From: an uncultured Marvinbryantia sp.
Lineage (GTDB): Bacteria; Bacillota; Clostridia; Lachnospirales; Lachnospiraceae
Length of the DNA: 12,350 bases
Direction: 5' to 3'
Assembly (NCBI GenBank): GCA_934373455.1
Contig: CAKRON010000075.1
Span: forward strand, 1 to 12,350
Of this stretch, positions 6,507 through 12,322 are shown piece after piece. The position numbers were made by a program, and so were the translations under genes. The notes under the pieces were generated by a model, which was not told where the DNA came from, ran no database searches, and saw only the letters and a list, made by a program, of their open reading frames with translations. The stretch's first letter is position 1, and each line of letters starts with the position of its first letter.

Positions 6507-7346
6507 ATGGCAGAGAATTCAACATGCAGCAGTGCATCCAGCTGCACAAAGTCAAGCTGTGAAGGATGTCCAAGCAAGCAGACACCACAAAGCTTTCAGG
6601 TAGAAATGAATGCATTTTCAGATATAAAACATGTGATCGGTATTGTCAGCGGAAAAGGTGGAGTTGGAAAATCTATGGTAACTGCATCTCTGGCGAATCA
6701 GCTGGCGTCCAAAGGATATCGGGTAGGTATTCTGGATGCAGATATTACAGGTCCGTCTATCCCGAAGATGTATGGTCTTCATCAGCCGGCAGTAGCAGAT
6801 GATCAGGGAATTTACCCAGTCATTACAGAGAATGATATTAAGGTGATTTCAATCAATCTTCTGATGCCAAATGAAGAATCTCCGGTTATCTGGAGAGGTC
6901 CTGTACTTGCCGGAATGGTAAAACAGTTCTGGAGTGATGTAATCTGGGGCGAACTGGATTATCTTCTGGTAGATATGCCTCCTGGAACAGGTGATGTTCC
7001 ACTGACGGTGTTCCAGTCTCTTCCGGTAGATGGAATCGTGATCGTATCCTCACCACAGGATCTGGTGCGCATGATCGTAAAGAAAGCTTATAATATGGCA
7101 CTTACAATGAATATTCCGGTACTTGGAATTGTAGAAAATTATAGCTATCTTTCCTGTCCGGACTGCGGAAAGAAGATATTGGTATTCGGAGAAAGCCATA
7201 TCGATGAAATCGCAAAAGAACTGGGAACGAAGGTACTTGGAAAGATGCCGATAGATCCGGAATTTGCGCATATGGCAGACGGAAGCTTCGCACAGGCAGT
7301 CAATCCACATATTGATGCAGCTGTTATGGCATTACGAAATATCTAA
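6507..7346 (+). CDS. Mrp/NBP35 (ApbC-type) iron-sulfur cluster carrier P-loop ATPase
   Basis: The 279-aa cytoplasmic protein is expected to bind an Fe-S cluster and hand it to apoproteins in an ATP-dependent way. The deviant Walker A GKGGVGKS is at residues 49-56, followed by GILDADITGPSIPKMYGL and LLVDMPPGTGD, both diagnostic of the family. It has the N-terminal cysteine group of the NBP35 type (C7, C13, C18, C21) and the C-terminal CPDC pair (C217, C220) that bridges a cluster across the dimer. The ATG at 6507 is preceded by AAGAGG with a 6-nt spacer, and a promoter is proposed at 6407-6435. Its last 23 bp overlap the convergent lysozyme-like gene, with no terminator between them. Such proteins are common single-copy genes in anaerobic Clostridia; no client gene is adjacent. 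Confidence 0.93.
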   Translation: MAENSTCSSASSCTKSSCEGCPSKQTPQSFQVEMNAFSDIKHVIGIVSGKGGVGKSMVTASLANQLASKGYRVGILDADITGPSIPKMYGLHQPAVADDQGIYPVITENDIKVISINLLMPNEESPVIWRGPVLAGMVKQFWSDVIWGELDYLLVDMPPGTGDVPLTVFQSLPVDGIVIVSSPQDLVRMIVKKAYNMALTMNIPVLGIVENYSYLSCPDCGKKILVFGESHIDEIAKELGTKVLGKMPIDPEFAHMADGSFAQAVNPHIDAAVMALRNI

Positions 7347-7983
7347 GAACATGTTCAACATATTCCGGATCTCCATAGCTGTCCCATCCCAGAGTATATT
7401 GCATCATGAGAGAAAATTCTGTGGCATTTTCGACAGAATAGGATCCGTAATTTTCTAATGCCCAGGTAGCATAGCTGTTGCCGAAATTGTAATCTTGCAG
7501 AGCGATTTTTAATCGCTCTGTATTTTTTATGCTTTTGCATCCTGCTTCTTTCAGACAATACGCAAAATATTCAGCTCCGACCTGAATCGAGTAGTAAGGA
7601 TCTGTGATGGCATTCGGGATATTATCGTATACTGTATTAAAAGGACATTCGGAACACTGCAAAACATCCGTGCCAAGTCCGGAACTCTCCTGCTGCATGA
7701 TTGCCAGCATCAAAGTGGAAAACTGGGGAATATCTGCATCTTTGCAGGCAGATTCTACGGCAGATTTATATTGAAGAACTTCTTCGCTGACGCCTGAAAG
7801 AGTCCCCTTTTTAGAGGAGACCAGAAAATGATGCACCAGAAAAACGCCTGCAATGAATACCATAGCAGAAATAACGGCAATTTGAATCTTTTTTCGGTTG
7901 GCTGCCTGCGTCTTTTTGGATGATGAATTCTTAGTTGGGCGTCTTTTCACAGCAGGCGTGGTCTTTTTCTTCGGTGTTGGCAT
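7324..7983 (-). CDS. Membrane-anchored lysozyme-like (CwlT-type muramidase/transglycosylase) protein
   Basis: The 219-aa protein has a very basic N-terminus (residues 1-32), one membrane segment (about 33-55) and an outer domain resembling the lysozyme-like domain of CwlT. The likely catalytic glutamate is E99 in LMLAIMQQESSG. Further family signatures are TDVLQCSEC, ITDPYYSIQVGAEYFAYCL and ALQDYNFG. It probably cleaves peptidoglycan glycan strands from the outer face of the membrane. Unlike CwlT it has no second (NlpC/P60) domain. The ATG at 7981-7983 follows GAGGAG, which overlaps the end of the upstream cysteine-rich gene (9-bp gap), so the two form an operon. Conjugative elements and phages often carry this domain, but no such genes surround it here. 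Its 3' end overlaps mrp tail to tail. Confidence 0.85.
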   Translation of the reverse strand: MPTPKKKTTPAVKRRPTKNSSSKKTQAANRKKIQIAVISAMVFIAGVFLVHHFLVSSKKGTLSGVSEEVLQYKSAVESACKDADIPQFSTLMLAIMQQESSGLGTDVLQCSECPFNTVYDNIPNAITDPYYSIQVGAEYFAYCLKEAGCKSIKNTERLKIALQDYNFGNSYATWALENYGSYSVENATEFSLMMQYTLGWDSYGDPEYVEHVLRYFVMP

Positions 7984-7992
7984 AAATCTCCT

Positions 7993-8166
7993 CTAGTCGC
8001 GATAATTTTCAGCGCATTTACTGCATGCAGAATTACGGCTGCATACAAAATCAGTCATTATGTCTTCAGGATAACGGCTGCAGCTGCCTTTTGTATAAGT
8101 AACAGTATGTTTTACTTTAGAAGCATCTACCGGACAGCGGTAGTCAAAAGTTTTTGTATATTCCAT
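7993..8166 (-). CDS. Small cysteine-rich protein, 57 aa, function unknown
   Basis: Reading from the ATG at 8164-8166 gives 57 residues, starting MEYTKTFDYRCPVDASKVKH and ending CSRNSACSKCAENYRD, with TAG at 7993-7995. Five cysteines (C11, C29, C42, C48, C51) suggest a metal-binding mini-domain, although they are not in two clean CxxC pairs. There is no signal peptide or membrane segment, so it is probably cytoplasmic. It is supported by an AAGGAG site 6 nt before the ATG (8173-8178) and by a near-consensus promoter at 8205-8233. It is followed after 9 bp by the lysozyme-like gene and shares its transcript. I recognise no family; a link to cell-wall turnover would be inference from the operon only. 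Confidence 0.8.
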   Translation of the reverse strand: MEYTKTFDYRCPVDASKVKHTVTYTKGSCSRYPEDIMTDFVCSRNSACSKCAENYRD

Positions 8167-8204
8167 GACATTCTCCTTAAAAACAAAGCAATTTGAATAG
8201 GATT

Positions 8205-8233
8205 ATTATAAAAGCCGCAAGTTTTTACGTCAA
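8205..8233 (-). promoter_or_regulatory. Strong promoter for the cysteine-rich / lysozyme-like operon
   Basis: On the minus strand TTGACG (plus-strand 8228-8233) and TATAAT (8205-8210) are separated by exactly 17 bp, about 30 bp upstream of the ribosome binding site. Confidence 0.85.
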
Positions 8234-8273
8234 GTAAAGGAAAACAGGTGATGAAGAAAAATAAGAAATTTTG

Positions 8274-8302
8274 TAGACAAATGAAAAAGAGTCTTTTATA
8301 AT
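8274..8302 (+). promoter_or_regulatory. Promoter of the c-di-GMP operon
   Basis: TAGACA (8274-8279) and a consensus TATAAT (8297-8302) are separated by 17 bp. Transcription should start near 8309, leaving a leader of about 134 nt before the ATG at 8443. Confidence 0.8.
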
Positions 8303-8308
8303 GTTATG

Positions 8309-8386
8309 TGTGTATTTGGAATTTTTCGTAAACGAAGATAGATATAGAAACTATAAATAAGCAGAGTAATATACGTGTCCAGATGC
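8309..8386 (+). ncRNA. Structured leader: possible riboswitch-like aptamer / antiterminator, class unknown
   Basis: From the predicted transcript start, GUAUUUGG (8312-8319) can pair with CCAGAUGC (8379-8386), an 8-bp helix with two GU pairs. It encloses two small hairpins: UUUUCG (8323-8328) with CGAAGA (8333-8338), and UAUAG (8343-8347) with CUAUA (8351-8355), and then a ~23-nt purine-rich linker. The 3' strand of the enclosing helix is also the 5' arm of the terminator at 8379-8424, so the two folds exclude each other. The conserved sequences of c-di-GMP-I, purine, preQ1 and fluoride riboswitches as I know them are not present. The ligand, if any, is unknown. Confidence 0.5.
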
Positions 8387-8427
8387 TGCAATAGCCATAT
8401 AATTGTAGTATCTGGAATTTTTTTCTT
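8379..8427 (+). terminator. Intrinsic terminator in the leader of the c-di-GMP operon (attenuator)
   Basis: 8379-8392 (CCAGATGCTGCAAT) pairs along all 14 positions with 8402-8415 (two GU pairs), with a 9-nt loop and a run of seven T at 8418-8424. It lies 16-19 nt before the ATG of the downstream gene and after its promoter, so it can only act as premature termination control. Confidence 0.85.
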
Positions 8428-8442
8428 GAGGCAGGTATTTGT

Positions 8443-10380
8443 ATGACAATGCAGGAAATTCAAAAAGAAATGGAATATTATAAGAAGCTGTTTGACATAG
8501 TCAGGCTTCTGAATGTAGAAGATATACAGACTCTGGAAAAAAATGAGCTGTCAGGAAAACTGTCAGAGTGTTGTCAGTGTTATGCATTCTGGAATAAGCA
8601 TAAGCCATGTGAGAATTGCATCTCACTGAGAGCATGGCAGGATAAAGACCAGAAGATCAAAATGGAATTTCAGGGAGAAGAGATTTATCAGGTACTGTCC
8701 AGGTACGTTGAAGTGGACGGCGCTCCATATGTTATGGAACTGATAAAAAAGATGGATGAAGAGACGCTTCTGGATACGGATGGAAGAAGAAAACTTGCCG
8801 TAAAACTATCCGAATACAATGATAAGATTTATCTGGATGTACTGACCGGTGCATACAATCGAAGATATTTTGAAGAAGAATGGAAAACAAGAATAGACAG
8901 GGCCGGAGTAGCCATGATTGACATGGATGATTTCAAGCTGACGAATGATACCTATGGACACAATGCAGGGGACTCAGCGCTGGACACGATGGTTCGGGTG
9001 ATTCGTAATTACATTCGTAAGACCGATATGCTGATTCGTTATGGCGGAGACGAATTCTTACTTTTAATGCCGGATGTCACAGAAGAGGTATTTGAAAAGA
9101 AACTGAATCAGATTCAGAAGAAGATCTATGAGTCCAGTGTTCCGGGATATCCGAGTCTGCGTTTGTCTGCAAGTATCGGAGGATTGATTTCTGAAGGTGA
9201 GACACTGGAAAGAGCAGTAGATCGGGCAGATCATTTGATGTATCAGGCAAAGAATCGCAAGAATGTGGTTGTCACCGAACAGTTGATACAACAGGAAGAT
9301 GGCAGTAATATTCAGATGGTGAATGGAAGAATTCGTTCTCAGATTTTGATTGTGGATGATTCTGCTATGAACCGGGAAATTTTGGCAGCAATGCTTGGTG
9401 ATGATTTCGATATTCTGGAAGCTGAAAACGGTGAGGAATGTATTCAGACTCTGCAGCAGTATGGAACCGGTATTTCGCTGGTACTTCTGGATATTGTTAT
9501 GCCTGGAATGGATGGATTTGAAGTATTATCCATTATGAACCGGAAGAACTGGATTGCAGATATTCCGGTAATTATGATATCCAGTGAAGATTCGGTCTCT
9601 GTGACACGAAGGGCATACGAACTGGGAGTAGCTGATTATATCAGTCGTCCTTTCGATGCAAAGATTGTTTATCAGCGCGTATATAATACAATTAAGCTGT
9701 ACGCGAAGCAGAGACGTCTGATGAATATGCTCACAGATCAGATTTACGAAAAAGAAAAGAACAATAAGATGATGGTCAGCATACTGAGTCATATTGTAGA
9801 ATTCAGAAATGGGGAAAGCGGACAGCATGTACTTCATATTAATATGCTGACGGAGAAGTTGTTGGAGCGTCTGGTACAGAAGACAGATCAGTATAATTTG
9901 ACTCAGGCAGACAGAAGTCTGATTACGACAGCATCTTCTCTTCATGATATAGGAAAGATTGGGATCGATGATAAGATTCTGAATAAGCCAGGAAAGCTGA
10001 CAAAAGAAGAGTTTGAGATCATGAAGACACATACGTTGATTGGTGCAGATATGCTGAAGGATATGGGTATGTATCAGAATGAAAAGCTGATTCAGATTGC
10101 CTACCAGATCTGCCGCTGGCATCATGAAAGATATGACGGAAAAGGATATCCGGACGGTTTGTACGGGGAAACAATACCGATTTCCGCACAGGTAGTGTCA
10201 CTTGCAGATGTATATGATGCACTGAGCAGTGAACGCGTCTATAAAAAAGCATTTTCTCATGAGAAAACCATGGAAATGATTCTGGCAGGAGAATGTGGAC
10301 AGTTTAATCCGCTTTTATTAGAATGTCTTGTGGATATACAGGATGTGCTGAAAGAAAAAATGGCAAAAGCCGATCATTAA
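8443..10380 (+). CDS. GGDEF-REC-HD-GYP protein: bifunctional c-di-GMP cyclase/phosphodiesterase with N-terminal cysteine cluster
   Basis: The 645-aa cytoplasmic protein can in principle both make and break c-di-GMP. Residues 1-~125 hold a PAS-like region with C43, C44, C46, C56 and C59 (CCQCY...PCENC), a candidate metal or redox site. The GGDEF domain (about 130-280) has an intact GGDEF at 201-205 and an inhibitory I-site RKTD (192-195) exactly five residues upstream. A receiver domain (about 298-420: ILIVDDSAMN) has D350 in LLDIVMPGMDG as phospho-acceptor. The HD-GYP domain (about 445-640) has HD at 501-502 and HHERYDGKGYP at 560-570, all expected metal-ligand motifs. No membrane segment is seen. 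The ATG at 8443 has a modest GAGGCAGG site. It heads an operon with pilZ and a membrane protein, behind a leader terminator. No histidine kinase is adjacent. Confidence 0.93.
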   Translation: MTMQEIQKEMEYYKKLFDIVRLLNVEDIQTLEKNELSGKLSECCQCYAFWNKHKPCENCISLRAWQDKDQKIKMEFQGEEIYQVLSRYVEVDGAPYVMELIKKMDEETLLDTDGRRKLAVKLSEYNDKIYLDVLTGAYNRRYFEEEWKTRIDRAGVAMIDMDDFKLTNDTYGHNAGDSALDTMVRVIRNYIRKTDMLIRYGGDEFLLLMPDVTEEVFEKKLNQIQKKIYESSVPGYPSLRLSASIGGLISEGETLERAVDRADHLMYQAKNRKNVVVTEQLIQQEDGSNIQMVNGRIRSQILIVDDSAMNREILAAMLGDDFDILEAENGEECIQTLQQYGTGISLVLLDIVMPGMDGFEVLSIMNRKNWIADIPVIMISSEDSVSVTRRAYELGVADYISRPFDAKIVYQRVYNTIKLYAKQRRLMNMLTDQIYEKEKNNKMMVSILSHIVEFRNGESGQHVLHINMLTEKLLERLVQKTDQYNLTQADRSLITTASSLHDIGKIGIDDKILNKPGKLTKEEFEIMKTHTLIGADMLKDMGMYQNEKLIQIAYQICRWHHERYDGKGYPDGLYGETIPISAQVVSLADVYDALSSERVYKKAFSHEKTMEMILAGECGQFNPLLLECLVDIQDVLKEKMAKADH

Positions 10381-10388
10381 CGAAAAAG

Positions 10389-10406
10389 GCTGAAAAGTAT
10401 TTCAGC
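10389..10406 (+). other. Short perfect hairpin between the GGDEF/HD-GYP and PilZ genes
   Basis: GCTGAAA (10389-10395) and TTTCAGC (10400-10406) pair perfectly around AGTA. The hairpin sits 9 nt after the upstream stop and 3 nt before the pilZ GGAGG. No T-run follows, so it is not a terminator; it may affect mRNA processing or translation of pilZ. Confidence 0.5.
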
Positions 10407-10419
10407 AGTGGAGGAAAAA

Positions 10420-11103
10420 ATGGCAGGAGCTTTGACAATAAAAAGTGGAACTAAGCTTCGTATGGCATTTGATGTGCCGACAGGGAAGGAACCACAGTTT
10501 AACATGATATGTACATTTCATGAAGCACTGGATGAATCTGCATTTTTAATTTCCATTCCAATGGTAGGGGGAAAATCTCTTCCATTGGATGAACGGCAGA
10601 AGTTTTTGTTTCGGTGCGGTGAAGGTGAAGAACAGCAGTTTTTTGCCGGTTATGCGGATGATGAAGTCAAGGTGGGGATTCGCCGGTACTGGAAGATTCG
10701 CCGGGTGACAGAGCAGAGACAGTTTATAAAGCGTGTCGATGTTCGTATGAAAGTGGAACTTCCGGTTCAGTATATGCAGGAAACATGGGAATTGAACCTG
10801 GAAGGTGAAATAGATAAAGAACATGGAGAAACGATGGATATCTCCAACAGTGGTCTTGCCGTGTGTATGAACCGCTGGTTTGAAGTGGGAGAAACCTGTG
10901 TATTTACGATGCCGAGAATAGGAACAGCTTCAGATGGAATTGCTTCTATTGATGTGGTAGGTGTAGTCTGTTGGATGCGTGAAATGCCAAAAGGCGGCGC
11001 ATTCCGTTATGTTGCAGGTATACAGCTTCGATTTGCAGATATGGAGGAGCGAAAGCGGATGCAGGATTATGTCGCCGGAGTGAAGAAAAGGTATCGATTA
11101 TGA
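10420..11103 (+). CDS. YcgR-like PilZ domain protein (c-di-GMP receptor)
   Basis: The 227-aa soluble protein has an N-terminal YcgR-type beta domain (residues 1-~95) and a PilZ domain (about 98-225). The second PilZ motif is canonical: DISNSG (140-145, DxSxxG). The first, normally RxxxR, reads RQFIKR (100-105), with the arginines five rather than four apart and Q101 at the usual first position. The line ends VDVRMKVELPVQY as in other family members. The ATG at 10420 was chosen over an in-frame GTG at 10408 because GGAGG (10410-10414) is correctly spaced before it. It is co-transcribed with the cyclase/phosphodiesterase 39 bp upstream and overlaps the next gene by ATGA. In flagellated bacteria YcgR brakes the motor; no flagellar gene is visible here, so its output may be the downstream membrane protein (inference). 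Confidence 0.88.
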   Translation: MAGALTIKSGTKLRMAFDVPTGKEPQFNMICTFHEALDESAFLISIPMVGGKSLPLDERQKFLFRCGEGEEQQFFAGYADDEVKVGIRRYWKIRRVTEQRQFIKRVDVRMKVELPVQYMQETWELNLEGEIDKEHGETMDISNSGLAVCMNRWFEVGETCVFTMPRIGTASDGIASIDVVGVVCWMREMPKGGAFRYVAGIQLRFADMEERKRMQDYVAGVKKRYRL

Positions 11104-12056
11104 GTTTAGGAAAAAAAAGACATTCTGGCAAAAAAGAGAAGACAGATCAGGTTATTCGTATTCAGGAACTGGAAGAACTGATGGCAAAATATGGGGATGA
11201 TGTGGATCCGGAGACGATTGTCAGTATGTACATGCCCCATAGAAAACGCAGGAAGATAGCAGCAGCTCTGCTGCGTCTGGATAAACTGCAAATAGCACTT
11301 TTGGGAATGCTTCTTACGATTTGTATATTGTTTATTATTGCATTTATGCAGGAAAAGATGGGAAATTTTACCATCAACCTGAATCGTCTGGAGTTGTACC
11401 GTAAAGGTGTCAGTATTTCTGAAGCAGGAACTTTTGAAGATGCGACAGCTCGACTGACCGCACATACTGTGCAGGATGCGACGAATATGTCAATTGAGGA
11501 TCTGCCGGATGATCTGGATCAGATAGACGGTGATCATAATGGCAAGAATTATATGGCTTATACATATTATCTGCGTAATGCAGGAAAAGAAGATCTTGGT
11601 TATGTAGCATCGATTACTTTGGACGCCTGTGCAAAAGGCGCTGAAAATGCTGTACGAGTGGCAGTCTGGAGAAATGGAGAAAGAGTCGTTTATGCGGAAC
11701 CGGCAGCCAATGGTGAAGCCGAGCCAGGATGCACCAGTTTTGTATCAAAAGATGTGGTCTGCCAGTATGAAGAGAAGAATTTCCTGGTGGGAAATGTGGA
11801 TCGTTATACGATTGTCATCTGGATGGAAGGCGATGACCCGGAATGCGTAGACTCCATTATCGGAGGCAGTGTGGAATTCAGCATGCATATTGATTCTGAT
11901 TATGATGACCAGACCAGCTTAGTATGGAAATTTGTGAAAGATATCAAAGATACTCTGACAGGTGACAAGCCGATTGATGCGGCAGGAAATACTGCGCCAA
12001 ATGGCAGTTATTATCCGGACAGAGAGATTACCTGGGAGAATCGAAGAAATAAATAA
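11100..12056 (+). CDS. Single-pass membrane protein with four-cysteine outer domain (possibly TasA/camelysin-like)
   Basis: The 318-aa protein begins with ATG overlapping the pilZ stop (ATGA), so it is translationally coupled. Residues 1-62 are charged and probably cytoplasmic (a short helix IQELEELMAKYG, then HRKRRK just before the membrane). One transmembrane helix spans about 63-83 (LQIALLGMLLTICILFIIAF). Residues 84-318 should lie outside, look rich in beta strands and contain C177, C211, C221 and C249, enough for two disulfides. Phrases such as YTIVIWMEGDDPECVDSIIGGSVEFSMHI recall TasA/CalY-like biofilm matrix proteins, but the match is from memory and weak. There is no signal-peptidase or sortase site I can defend. 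Its place after a c-di-GMP enzyme and a PilZ receptor suggests an envelope output of that signal. Function unknown. Confidence 0.7.
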   Translation: MSLGKKRHSGKKEKTDQVIRIQELEELMAKYGDDVDPETIVSMYMPHRKRRKIAAALLRLDKLQIALLGMLLTICILFIIAFMQEKMGNFTINLNRLELYRKGVSISEAGTFEDATARLTAHTVQDATNMSIEDLPDDLDQIDGDHNGKNYMAYTYYLRNAGKEDLGYVASITLDACAKGAENAVRVAVWRNGERVVYAEPAANGEAEPGCTSFVSKDVVCQYEEKNFLVGNVDRYTIVIWMEGDDPECVDSIIGGSVEFSMHIDSDYDDQTSLVWKFVKDIKDTLTGDKPIDAAGNTAPNGSYYPDREITWENRRNK

Positions 12057-12096
12057 GAATGCTTTAAATTTTATAGTTTGGAACATAGATAACAGG

Positions 12097-12125
12097 TATA
12101 AGCAGCGCCACAACCGCTGATTATA
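12097..12125. repeat. 11-bp inverted repeat with 7-nt loop downstream of the c-di-GMP operon
   Basis: 12097-12107 (TATAAGCAGCG) pairs with 12115-12125 at 10 of 11 positions (one G/A mismatch). No T-run follows, so it is a poor terminator. Subterminal imperfect hairpins of this kind mark IS200/IS605 left ends, and a structured element resembling the right end of that family lies 56 bp further on. Confidence 0.5.
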
Positions 12126-12180
12126 TAGATAGAAGGCTTTTGAAAAGTATATGACAGAAGAAGATTTTGACGGCGGATAA

Positions 12181-12322
12181 GATCCTGTTATAAGATGATT
12201 TTCTCACCGGTACAGGTGAGAAGAAAAACTCTTTCAATCGGGCCCGGTGGGAGCATGATCTTATAACAGAAAGTTTATCTCAGTCGAGAAGACTCCCACC
12301 TCTTCAGGCGGTGAGTAATAGC
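12181..12322 (+). mobile_element. IS200/IS605-type right end / omega-RNA-like structured element without tnpB
   Basis: The 294 bp after the last gene contain no protein gene but dense dyads. CTGTTATAAGAT (12185-12196) is exactly complementary to 12258-12269. TTCTCACC (12201-12208) pairs with GGTGAGAA (12215-12222). GGTGGGAG (12246-12253) is exactly complementary to CTCCCACC (12293-12300), a possible pseudoknot. The last hairpin, CACCTC-TTCA-type with GGCGGTG (12297-12313), followed by GAGTA, resembles the hairpin closing many TnpB omega-RNAs at the transposon right end. GACTCCCAC (12291-12299) can also pair with GTGGGAGTC (12335-12343). In intact elements tnpB lies just upstream; here there is only noncoding sequence. 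The assignment is from pattern memory; an unrelated structured RNA is the main alternative. Confidence 0.5.

Noticed and set aside
8309..8378. c-di-GMP-I (GEMM) riboswitch in the leader of the cyclase gene
   Set aside because: The conserved class I core and tetraloop-receptor sequences are absent as far as I can judge by eye. Only the switch architecture, not a known aptamer, is supported.
12151..12180. Nine-codon ORF (MTEEDFDGG) as a remnant of tnpB or a leader peptide
   Set aside because: It has no properly spaced ribosome binding site and is too short to match anything. It is treated as noncoding.
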